A stretch of DNA of 6,076 bases, from contig JAPLER010000104.1 of the NCBI GenBank assembly GCA_026391115.1, positions 1 through 6,076 on the forward strand. The letters are read 5' to 3'. The notes beneath the pieces are model-generated. The model ran no database searches. It worked only from the letters and a program-made list of their open reading frames with translations, and was not told the DNA's origin. Source of the stretch: Bacteroidota bacterium. Its GTDB lineage: Bacteria > Bacteroidota > Bacteroidia > Chitinophagales > Chitinophagaceae. Within the stretch, counting starts at the first letter, position 1, and every line of letters begins with the position of its first letter. Position numbers and translations under genes: made by a program. Below, one piece after another: positions 1 through 5,980 of the stretch.

Positions 1-726
1 AATAGTAGCAAAATCAAAAATTAAACCCGCACCAGCAATTAACGATGTAGTTGGTGTGGTAGTTTTTGAAGTATCTAAACTATTAAAATTCCAATAGTGC
101 ATCAACTCGCTTGGACTAACATCTGCATCAACAGTAATATTATCAAATCTATCATTTCCAGATGTATTACTGCTACCAATTGCAAAATCTATTTTTATCA
201 TAAAACTAGCATTGTTATTTGCTTTCTTAATGCTTGTAAAATCATAACTATATACACTCCAGTTAGTATCTACGTTATTTATATTTGGTTGTAAGCCATC
301 TGTAATAAAACTTGTTCCATCGGTTGAATAAGATAAAACATTCATTGCTGCACCATTTGTTGTTCTCTTAACAACATAAGAGAAGATAATGTTTTGATAT
401 CCATTTGTAGGTAAGCTTAAAACAAAACTTCCAGCTGGATTTCTAAGTCTTAATGCACTACCAGCAGCATCTCCATTGCGAGCATTCAATGTTGTAGTAT
501 CTGTTACAGCATCAGAAACTCCTGAATAATTCCAAGTGCCGCCACCAATGGTGTAGGTTGGTGTTAATAAGTCTGTGCTGTTATTAAAATTCCAATAATG
601 GATTAACTGGCGAGTTCCAAGTACTGGGGCTGATGGTGTTTTAAAAGTTCCATCTGGAAAATCTCTGTCTTTAGAACAAGCATTTAACAAACCAACAATA
701 ATAAATAACGAAAATATTTTTTTCAT
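1..726 (-). CDS. Putative surface lipoprotein with repeated HYWNFN-type domains (5' part only, 242 codons)
   Basis: The minus strand is open from an ATG at 724-726 to the left edge of the window, so the C-terminus is missing. The product starts with MKK, a hydrophobic stretch (residues 4-14) and a lipobox ending LLNAC, so Cys17 is the likely lipidated residue and the protein probably sits in the outer membrane. After a short linker, LIHYWNFNN (residues 41-49) begins a beta-rich unit. It runs through LRLRNP (92-97), a LSYSTDG segment (131-137) and NDRFDNITV (191-199), a pattern seen in jelly-roll domains of Bacteroidota secreted and surface proteins. A second unit starts with LMHYWNFNS (208-216), exactly 167 residues later, and is cut by the window edge. 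I do not recognise a catalytic motif, and the lost C-terminal part may carry the real activity. The ATG is preceded by an A-rich stretch without Shine-Dalgarno, as is usual in this phylum. Seen: reading frame, lipobox, repeat. Inferred: surface location and fold. Confidence 0.85.
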   Translation of the reverse strand, partial: MKKIFSLFIIVGLLNACSKDRDFPDGTFKTPSAPVLGTRQLIHYWNFNNSTDLLTPTYTIGGGTWNYSGVSDAVTDTTTLNARNGDAAGSALRLRNPAGSFVLSLPTNGYQNIIFSYVVKRTTNGAAMNVLSYSTDGTSFITDGLQPNINNVDTNWSVYSYDFTSIKKANNNASFMIKIDFAIGSSNTSGNDRFDNITVDADVSPSELMHYWNFNSLDTSKTTTPTTSLIAGAGLIFDFATI

Positions 727-733
727 TTTAAAG

Positions 734-762
734 ATATTGCTGCGAAGCTATTATAGCAATAT
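734..762. repeat. Perfect 8-bp inverted repeat in the lipoprotein leader
   Basis: ATATTGCT at 734-741 and AGCAATAT at 755-762 are perfect reverse complements separated by 13 nt. The repeat lies 8 to 36 nt upstream of the lipoprotein start codon. It could fold as an RNA hairpin in the leader or act as a dimeric-regulator operator. A weak promoter-like TAACCTTG on the minus strand (775 to 768, one mismatch to TAnnTTTG) would place the repeat at the very start of the transcript, but no good -33 box accompanies it. Confidence 0.5.
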
Positions 763-955
763 TAACACAAGGTTAATTTAATGTTAACTGATGTTATTTA
801 TATATTATCAATAACATTTATTTATTGTAATAATTATTAAAAATGTTTGTTGTATCAACCAATCTTTTAGGAAAACTTTAACACTTGATTTTTGGTATTT
901 ACCATTATACAAATGAATTTTATGGATTGATTCAAAATTATCATCTATAAATGCT

Positions 956-1591
956 ATGGGTAAAAAACAAATTGTAATTGTTACTGTATTAGTATTAATT
1001 GGTTTGGCTATTTATATAATTCCTCGTTTTACAAAATATCATTTACCAACTGTAACAAGACCTGATTTTAAAAAGATCTCCATTGAAAATAAACGTATTA
1101 AACAAACAGCAAAAAACTTACTACCCTTTTGTAATAAAAATAACTACAACAATCAATTTGCATTTATTGTAGATATGCAACAACATAGTGGCAAGAAAAG
1201 ATTTTTTGTCTATGATTTTATTAAAGATACCATCATTTCTTCTGGCTTAATGGCACACGGCAGTTGCAATGATTATTATCTTGAAAAGCCAAGATTCGAT
1301 AATACCGTTGGCTGTGGTTGTAGTTCATTAGGCAAGTATAAAATTAGCAATAGTTATTCTGGAAGATTTGGTACAGCGTATAAACTAATTGGCTTAGACA
1401 ACAGTAATAATAATGCTTTTGAAAGAAATGTAGTACTGCATGCATATAGTTGTGTACCCAACAACGAAACTTTTCCTCAACCCATTTGCAATAGTTTAGG
1501 TTGCCCAATGGTAAGCTATCAGTTTTTAGATACTTTATCCAGCTACATAAAAAAATCTAACAAGTCAATCATATTATGGATGATTGATTAG
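956..1591 (+). CDS. Murein L,D-transpeptidase catalytic domain family protein (YkuD_2 type), membrane-anchored
   Basis: This 211-residue protein has an N-terminal hydrophobic segment (residues 6-22) after a GKKQ start, typical of a signal anchor, so the rest should face the periplasm. The C-terminal half matches the Bacteroidota YkuD_2 family. A GLMAHGS motif lies at 97-103, SSLGKYKI at 123-130, a GLDNSNNNAFER region at 146-157, the presumed catalytic histidine in VVLHAY (His162), and the presumed nucleophile in SLGCPMV (Cys183). In L,D-transpeptidases such a Cys/His pair forms 3-3 peptidoglycan cross-links or attaches proteins to peptidoglycan; whether this member does so is not shown. Five other cysteines (104, 120, 122, 166, 178) in the catalytic half suggest disulfides or a metal site. 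The start is the first ATG in frame, with no Shine-Dalgarno. It is divergent from the lipoprotein gene and 156 nt upstream of the receptor locus, with hairpins between, so it is probably monocistronic. The family call is firm; the biochemical role is inferred. Confidence 0.85.
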   Translation: MGKKQIVIVTVLVLIGLAIYIIPRFTKYHLPTVTRPDFKKISIENKRIKQTAKNLLPFCNKNNYNNQFAFIVDMQQHSGKKRFFVYDFIKDTIISSGLMAHGSCNDYYLEKPRFDNTVGCGCSSLGKYKISNSYSGRFGTAYKLIGLDNSNNNAFERNVVLHAYSCVPNNETFPQPICNSLGCPMVSYQFLDTLSSYIKKSNKSIILWMID

Positions 1592-1601
1592 ATTAAATTA
1601 C

Positions 1602-1620
1602 AACATTAAAAATGTTTATT
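1602..1620 (+). terminator. Possible weak terminator hairpin after the transpeptidase gene
   Basis: AACATT (1602-1607) and AATGTT (1611-1616) form a perfect 6-bp stem with a 3-nt loop, followed by TATTTG. It sits 11 nt after the stop codon. The stem is almost all A-T pairs and the T run is short, so it would be a weak terminator at best. Confidence 0.3.
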
Positions 1621-1661
1621 TGTTGCTATATAGTTATCACTTTTGGTGGTAAAGAATAAAA

Positions 1662-1696
1662 GTGTATATCATACACAATAATAAATTATTTTTTTT
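1662..1696 (+). terminator. Second possible terminator hairpin between transpeptidase and receptor genes
   Basis: GTGTAT (1662-1667) and ATACAC (1671-1676) form a perfect 6-bp stem with loop ATC. An A/T spacer follows, then a run of eight or more T at about 1689-1696. The distance between stem and T run is longer than usual for an intrinsic terminator. The T run also abuts the putative receptor promoter. Confidence 0.3.
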
Positions 1697-1722
1697 GCAA
1701 ATCAATTTACATTGTTAATTTG
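1694..1722 (+). promoter_or_regulatory. Putative Bacteroidota-type promoter of the receptor locus
   Basis: TTTG at 1694-1697 is followed after 17 nt by TTAATTTG at 1715-1722, which matches the phylum's -7 consensus TAnnTTTG except at its second base. The ATG at 1748 lies 25 nt after the -7 box, which would give a leader of about 20 nt. The call rests on consensus matching alone. Confidence 0.4.
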
Positions 1723-1747
1723 CGGTACTAACCAAAATGAATTATTT

Positions 1748-2134
1748 ATGAAAAGAATTTTAAATGTTCTTTTTAGCTGCGTTGCAAGTCTCATTTGCCT
1801 ATCAGCTACTGCACAAAAAGGAACAATCGTTTCCGGAAGTGTTAAAGTTATAAAGTCTGGCGAAGCCATTGCCGCTGTTTCTGTGACTATTAAAGGAAGT
1901 AGCCTTGGAACATTTACAAATGAAAAAGGAGAATTCAAATTTACTACAACACAAAAACCTCCTTTCACATTAATATTATCATCTGTTGGTTATGCCAGCA
2001 AAGAAGTAAACTTTACTGGAGATGCTGTAACAGTTGAACTTACTGTTGCCGAAACCCTAGGACAAGAAGTTACAGTGTCTGCATCAAGAGTATCAGAGCG
2101 TATACTAGAATCTCCTGTAACTATTGAATCTTAA
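1748..2134 (+). pseudogene. TonB-dependent receptor, 5' fragment (signal peptide, carboxypeptidase-regulatory-like domain, start of plug)
   Basis: These 128 codons are the front of one receptor locus that continues in another frame to 4532. The start is the ATG at 1748; an upstream TTG at 1712 is rejected because the MKRIL signal peptide begins at the ATG. A signal peptide (residues 1-22, cleavage likely after SATA) leads into a carboxypeptidase-regulatory-like (CarboxypepD_reg-like) domain at about 25-104, with the usual VTIKGSSLGTFTNEKGEF and LSSVGY blocks. The plug domain begins at EVTVSASR (107-114) and the frame stops just after PVTIE (123-127) with TCT TAA. In relatives I remember, PVTIE is followed by roughly 20 residues ending in a FYDAL-like motif before the NLKGVD block. 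Here NLKGVD follows almost at once in the +1 frame. If translated alone this fragment would be a small periplasmic protein without a barrel. Gly is mostly GGA (7 of 9 codons) and Leu is mixed, unlike the 3' part. Confidence 0.8.
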
Positions 2135-4532
2135 AGGTGTTGACGTTGTAAATGCAAGTTTAACATTTAGAAGTGTGGGTACTCGTGGTTTTAACAGTAG
2201 TGGCAATTTACGTTTAAATCAAATTGTTGATGGAATGGATAACCAAGCTCCAGGTTTAAACTTTGCAGTAGGTAGCATTTGTGGATTAACAGAATTAGAT
2301 GTTGAAAGTTTAGAATTGTTACCTGGTGCGTCATCTGCTTTATATGGTCCTGGTGGAATGAATGGTACTGTAATTATTAATGCAAAAGATCCATTCAAAT
2401 ACCAAGGTTTAAGTTTTCAAGTAAAAGCTGGTGCAAACCACATAGATCAAAAACAAAGATCAACATCTGCATTTACAGATTGGAGTGTTAGATGGGCAAA
2501 AAAAATAAACGATAAATGGGCTTACAAAATTGGTGCACAATTAACCAATGCTAAAGATTGGGTGGCTACAGATGCAACAAATTATAATAGAACACCAACT
2601 GCTACAACACCTTTAGGCAATGTAATTGGTGGAACAAGAACAACAGACCCTAACTATGATGGTATTAATTTTTATGGCGATGAAACTAGTGTTGACATTC
2701 GTCCGTTTATGCAAGGTGCAATAGCTGCTAATCCTGGTTTATCTCCAATATTAACTCAATTTCTATCTAAGGCTCAAAATGTTTCTAGAACAGGTTATGC
2801 CGAAAAAGATGTAATTGACCCAACTACAATCAATGTTAAACTATCTGGTCAACTAAGCTACAAAATAACACCAAAAATTACTGCAAGTTTTACAAGCTAT
2901 TATGGTACTGGCAACACTGTTTACACTGGTTCTGATAGATATAGCTTAAAAGATTTAAAAATTGCTCAACATAAAATAGAAATTAGACATAAAAATTGGT
3001 TTGTAAGAGCATATAAGACTTTCGAAAATTCAGGAAGCTCTTTCAATGCAACTGTAACTACACGTTTATTTAACGAAGCTTGGAAAGCTAGTTACAATCC
3101 AAACGATGTAGCTGCTAGTTGGTTCCCACAATACACAGGTGCTTTTGCTCAAGGTGCAGCAACTGTATTTGGACAAGCTATGGCTACAACTAGTGGCAAT
3201 GTAACTGCGTCTCAAGCTGCCGTGGCTAATAATGCTTTGGCGTTACACAATGCAGCACGTTCATTTGCAGATCAAGGCAGACCAACTGGTTTTATTGGTG
3301 CTAATGATATGTTTAAACAAGTTGCAAGTACTCCTATAAGTGCTGGTGGTGGTTTGTTTGTAGATAAAACATCTTTATCAATGATAGAAGCACAAGCTAA
3401 TTTAACAGAAGTATTAGGTTTAGAAAAAACAAAAGCAGATATCATTATTGGTGGTAACTATAAAAGATATGTATTAAATAGTAACGGTACTTTATTTGCC
3501 GAAAACTTATTAGGTGGTGCAATACCAATTGATGAATATGGCGGTTATTTACAAGCATCATATAAATTTTTAGAAGATAAATTGAAATTAACTGCTTCTG
3601 GTAGATACGACAAAAACTCTAACTTTGAGCCTAAATTCACACCAAGAGTTTCTGCTGTATATCAAGTTAAAAAAGACCACAACATTCGTGTTTCTTATCA
3701 AACAGCTTATCGTTTTCCTTCAACACAAAATCAATACATCAACTTGTTAATTAATGGTGGTATTAGATTAATGGGAGGTTTACCAATTTTAAGAGACAAA
3801 TATAATTTTGCTAATAATCCTGCTTATACTTTAGCTAGCTTACAAGCTGCTGCTGCTGCAAGCAACCCTGCTTTATTAAAAGTGCAAACATTTGATGAAT
3901 TCAAACCTGAAAGCATGAATTCAATTGAAGTAGGTTATAAAGGTTTATTTGCAAAAAAATTATTGGTTGATGTATACGCTTATATGGGAAAATACTCTAA
4001 TTTTATAGGCGATATAAGATGCGTTCAATCAAACACAGGAAGTCCACTTGGTTTATTGAATGCAAGTACTAGAACAATTTATAGTATTTCTAGTAATTTA
4101 AATCAAGATGTAACAACTAAAGGTTGGGGTGTTAGTGCAGAGTATATGTTTCCTAAGAACTTTTATGCTAGTGCAAATGTATATGGAGATATGATTGATG
4201 ATTTACCAAGTGATTTCATTTCATATTTCAATACACCAAAAACAAGAGCTAATATTAGTGTAGGAAACAATGGTTTTGGTTGCGATAACAGAGTTGTATT
4301 TAATGTTGTACTACGTACTCAAGCAGGTATGCATTACGAAGGTACTTTTGGTGTTTCAGATTTACCAGGTTATACAACAGTTGACGCAATGCTTGGATAT
4401 AAATATCCAAAAATAAAATCTATATTAAAAGTTGGTGCTACTAACTTATACAATAAATACTATCGTACAGGTTTTGGTAGTCCAGCTGTAGGTGGTTTAT
4501 ACTATGTAAGTTTTGGCTATAACATATTTTAA
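2124..4532 (+). pseudogene. TonB-dependent receptor, 3' fragment (rest of plug and outer-membrane beta-barrel)
   Basis: This open frame of about 800 codons holds the remainder of the receptor. Recognisable homology starts at AAT in 2127-2129 with NLKGVDVVNA. Then come the plug blocks TRGFNSSGN, QIVDGMDNQAPGLNF, LDVESLELLPG and ASSALYGPGGMNGT (codons about 20-82), and a long beta-barrel with alternating aromatic strands. The C-terminus is YYVSFGYNIF, ending in Phe as outer-membrane barrels usually do. Such receptors import ligands such as siderophores, vitamins or glycans using TonB energy; the substrate here cannot be told, and no SusD partner lies nearby. The frame has no signal peptide. An in-frame TAA lies at 2118-2120; the first in-frame codon usable as a start is TTG at 2124, and the first ATG is at 2235 inside the plug, so it is unlikely to be made as a working protein. 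The barrel itself has no stops over 2.4 kb, which suggests the break is recent, is an assembly or sequencing artefact, or is a switched-off allele. It ends 42 nt before a strong terminator. Confidence 0.85.
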
Positions 4533-4574
4533 AAATTTGGTGTTTTCATGATTTCGGTTTTTAAGGTTAAAATG

Positions 4575-4606
4575 AATCCCTGGGTATTCTTACTCGGGGA
4601 TTTTTT
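4575..4606 (+). terminator. Strong intrinsic terminator after the receptor locus
   Basis: The arms 4575-4585 and 4592-4602 pair over 11 bp, starting AATCCC against GGGGATT and including two G-T wobbles, with the 6-nt loop ATTCTT. Six T follow at 4601-4606, then A and TTTT. It lies 42 nt beyond the receptor stop codon and should separate it from dprA. Confidence 0.85.
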
Positions 4607-4641
4607 ATTTTATCAATAACCTCGTATTATTGTTTTTTATA

Positions 4642-5739
4642 ATGAATAAAGATTTATTATATCAGATATCGCTTACGCAAATTGATGGCATTGGTGCTGT
4701 GCAAGCCAAGCTATTATTAGAGCATTTTCAAGACGCTGAATCTATTTTTAAAGCCAGCAAAAAAGAGTTAAGTTTAATAGAAGGTATTGGTACAGTAAGG
4801 GCTGCCAGCATAAAACAATTTGATACTTTTAAAGATGCCGAAAATGAAATTTCATTCATAGAAAAACATCATATACAACCACTGTTTATAGGTAATAAAA
4901 ACTACCCACAAAATTTGTTGCATTGTTACGATGCCCCAACAATGTTGTATTATAGAGGAACATGTAGTTTAAACACAGCCAAATCTATAAGCATCATTGG
5001 CACAAGAACCAATAGCGAATATGGCAAACAGATTACTGAACAACTAATCGAAGATTTAGCCAATGAGAACATTACTGTTTACAGTGGTTTGGCCTTTGGC
5101 ATAGATGCAATTGCACATAAATCTGCTGTTAAAAACAATCTTACAACTATTGGTGTATTGGCACACGGCTTAGATACCATTTATCCATCACAACATAAAA
5201 CATTGGCCAAAGAAATGTTGCTTAACGGGGGCTTGTTAACAGAATTTCCAAAAGGCACAAAAGCAGATAAACACAATTTTCCCAGAAGAAATAGAATTGT
5301 AGCAGGCATTGCAAATGCCACAATTGTTATTGAAACTGCAATAAAAGGAGGTAGTATGATAACAGCAGAATTGGCTTACAATTATAACAGAGATGTATTT
5401 GCTGTGCCGGCAAAAATTACTGATACAAAAAGTGCTGGTTGTTTAAAATTAATTTATCAAAACAAAGCAGTTTTATTAACTAGTGCCGAGCAGTTACTAG
5501 AAAATATGGGCTGGCAAGCCAAGCCCAAAACAATAAAAAAACAAAGGGAGCTTTTTGTTGATTTATCTAATGATGAGAAAAATGTTTTAGCTATAATAGA
5601 ATCAAAAGTAGAAATAAGTATTGACGATATATACGCCCTGTCAAACCTAAACAGCAGCAGTGTTGCAGCTAGTTTATTAAACCTGGAATTAAATAATCTC
5701 ATCGTCTCTTTACCTGGAAAAATATATAAATCATTGTAG
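4642..5739 (+). CDS. dprA: DNA-processing protein DprA (DNA-protecting protein, Smf family)
   Basis: This 365-residue protein has the full DprA architecture and the usual length. DprA binds incoming single-stranded DNA in the cytoplasm and loads RecA during natural transformation. Residues 12-60 form an N-terminal helix-hairpin-helix region with IDGIG (14-18) and IEGIG (46-50). The Rossmann-like core includes ISIIGTR (116-122), YSGLAFGIDAIAHKSA (147-162), a LAHGLDTIYP loop (173-182), FPRRNRIVAGIA (213-224) and GGSMITAELA (236-245). The segment AVPAKITDTKSAGCLKLI (254-271) closes the core. A C-terminal winged-helix domain (DprA_WH type) follows at about 308-365. The ATG at 4642 is chosen over a TTG four codons upstream because MNKDLL is a typical start. 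A promoter-like TATTATTG lies at 4625-4632, which would give a very short leader, but this is weak. It is preceded by a terminator and followed by the tRNA, so it is probably transcribed alone. It appears intact. Confidence 0.96.
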   Translation: MNKDLLYQISLTQIDGIGAVQAKLLLEHFQDAESIFKASKKELSLIEGIGTVRAASIKQFDTFKDAENEISFIEKHHIQPLFIGNKNYPQNLLHCYDAPTMLYYRGTCSLNTAKSISIIGTRTNSEYGKQITEQLIEDLANENITVYSGLAFGIDAIAHKSAVKNNLTTIGVLAHGLDTIYPSQHKTLAKEMLLNGGLLTEFPKGTKADKHNFPRRNRIVAGIANATIVIETAIKGGSMITAELAYNYNRDVFAVPAKITDTKSAGCLKLIYQNKAVLLTSAEQLLENMGWQAKPKTIKKQRELFVDLSNDEKNVLAIIESKVEISIDDIYALSNLNSSSVAASLLNLELNNLIVSLPGKIYKSL

Positions 5740-5756
5740 TTATTTTTTAATTCTAG

Positions 5757-5787
5757 TTTGTAAATTAATGACGAAACCCTATTTTCG
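5757..5787 (+). promoter_or_regulatory. Putative promoter of the tRNA gene
   Basis: TTTG at 5757-5760 is followed after exactly 19 nt by TATTTTCG at 5780-5787, one mismatch from the Bacteroidota -7 consensus TAnnTTTG. Transcription would start near 5793-5796, about 20 nt before the mature tRNA and just before the leader hairpin. Both the spacing and the position suit a tRNA promoter. Confidence 0.5.
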
Positions 5788-5800
5788 CAACCCAAATTAA

Positions 5801-5814
5801 TTCTCGCAAGAGAA
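5801..5814 (+). other. GNRA-capped hairpin in the tRNA 5' leader
   Basis: TTCTC (5801-5805), GCAA (5806-5809) and GAGAA (5810-5814) make a perfect 5-bp stem closed by a GNRA tetraloop. It ends one base before the mature tRNA 5' end at 5816, so in the precursor it would stand beside the RNase P cleavage site, possibly stacked near the acceptor stem. Confidence 0.55.
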
Positions 5815-5815
5815 A

Positions 5816-5892
5816 GGGCCTATAGCTCAGTTGGTTAGAGCACCTGACTCATAATCAGGGGGTCACTGGTTCAACCCCAGTTGGGCCCACCA
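5816..5892 (+). tRNA. tRNA with anticodon CAT, probably tRNA-Ile2 (lysidine type); elongator tRNA-Met is the alternative
   Basis: The 77-nt gene folds fully. The acceptor stem is GGGCCTA with TGGGCCC (one T-G wobble), the D arm is GCTC/GAGC, and the anticodon stem is CCTGA/TCAGG with loop CTCATAA. The T arm is ACTGG/CCAGT with loop TTCAACC, the discriminator is A, and CCA is encoded at 5890-5892. The anticodon CAT is at 5850-5852. CAT is shared by initiator Met, elongator Met and Ile2, where TilS changes the first C to lysidine so that AUA is read. The initiator is excluded because base 1 pairs (G-C) and the anticodon stem lacks the GGG/CCC signature. The acceptor pairs C4-G69 and C5-G68 are the known positive determinants of E. 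coli TilS, while elongator Met has U-A and A-U there, so Ile2 is favoured. This rule was worked out in E. coli and is applied here by inference. Confidence 0.97.
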
Positions 5893-5901
5893 ATAAAATC
5901 A

Positions 5902-5929
5902 AGGGTTTCAGAAATTGAAACCCTATTTT
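5902..5929 (+). terminator. Terminator of the tRNA gene, possibly bidirectional
   Basis: AGGGTTTCA (5902-5910) and TGAAACCCT (5916-5924) form a perfect 9-bp stem with the 5-nt loop GAAAT, followed by ATTTTG, 10 nt after the encoded CCA. On the minus strand the same stem is followed by TGATTTTATT, so it could also stop transcription arriving from the right. Confidence 0.75.
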
Positions 5930-5934
5930 GTTTA

Positions 5935-5957
5935 TTCTAAGTGTCATTTCTAAGTGT
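5935..5957. repeat. Short tandem direct repeat TTCTAAGTGT
   Basis: TTCTAAGTGT occurs at 5935-5944 and 5948-5957, a period of 13 nt with the spacer CAT. It lies in the non-coding gap after the tRNA terminator. Direct repeats of this size sometimes bind regulators, but the period is not close to one helical turn and I see no good promoter beside it. Confidence 0.4.
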
Positions 5958-5980
5958 ACTTTTGAATAATTTACGCTGAA

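Larger units (their letters stand above)
5773..5929. repeat. 13-nt direct repeat flanking the tRNA gene
   Basis: GAAACCCTATTTT occurs exactly at 5773-5785 and again at 5917-5929, 144 nt apart, one copy on each side of the tRNA. The downstream copy is the 3' arm and tail of the tRNA terminator hairpin. The upstream copy has no matching 5' arm near it and overlaps the proposed -7 promoter box. The upstream copy is also nearly complementary to 5895-5909 (AAAAT, two unpaired bases, AGGGTTTC). It may be a relic of a lost upstream tRNA-terminator unit, or an incidental match. Confidence 0.6.

Noticed and set aside
97..294. Plus-strand open frame of 65 codons
   Set aside because: It lies wholly inside the minus-strand lipoprotein frame, has no recognisable domain, and its Ile/Cys-rich composition is that of an antisense shadow.
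1702..1968. Minus-strand open frame of 88 codons
   Set aside because: It is opposite the receptor signal peptide and carboxypeptidase-regulatory-like domain, which are clearly coding on the plus strand.
2120..2140. Programmed ribosomal frameshift joining the two receptor fragments
   Set aside because: There is no slippery heptamer with downstream structure. Joining the frames would also still omit a plug segment normally present in the family, so a deletion fits better.
5457..5795. Minus-strand open frame of 112 codons
   Set aside because: It overlaps the conserved C-terminal winged-helix region of dprA and the tRNA promoter region, and its product shows no domain.
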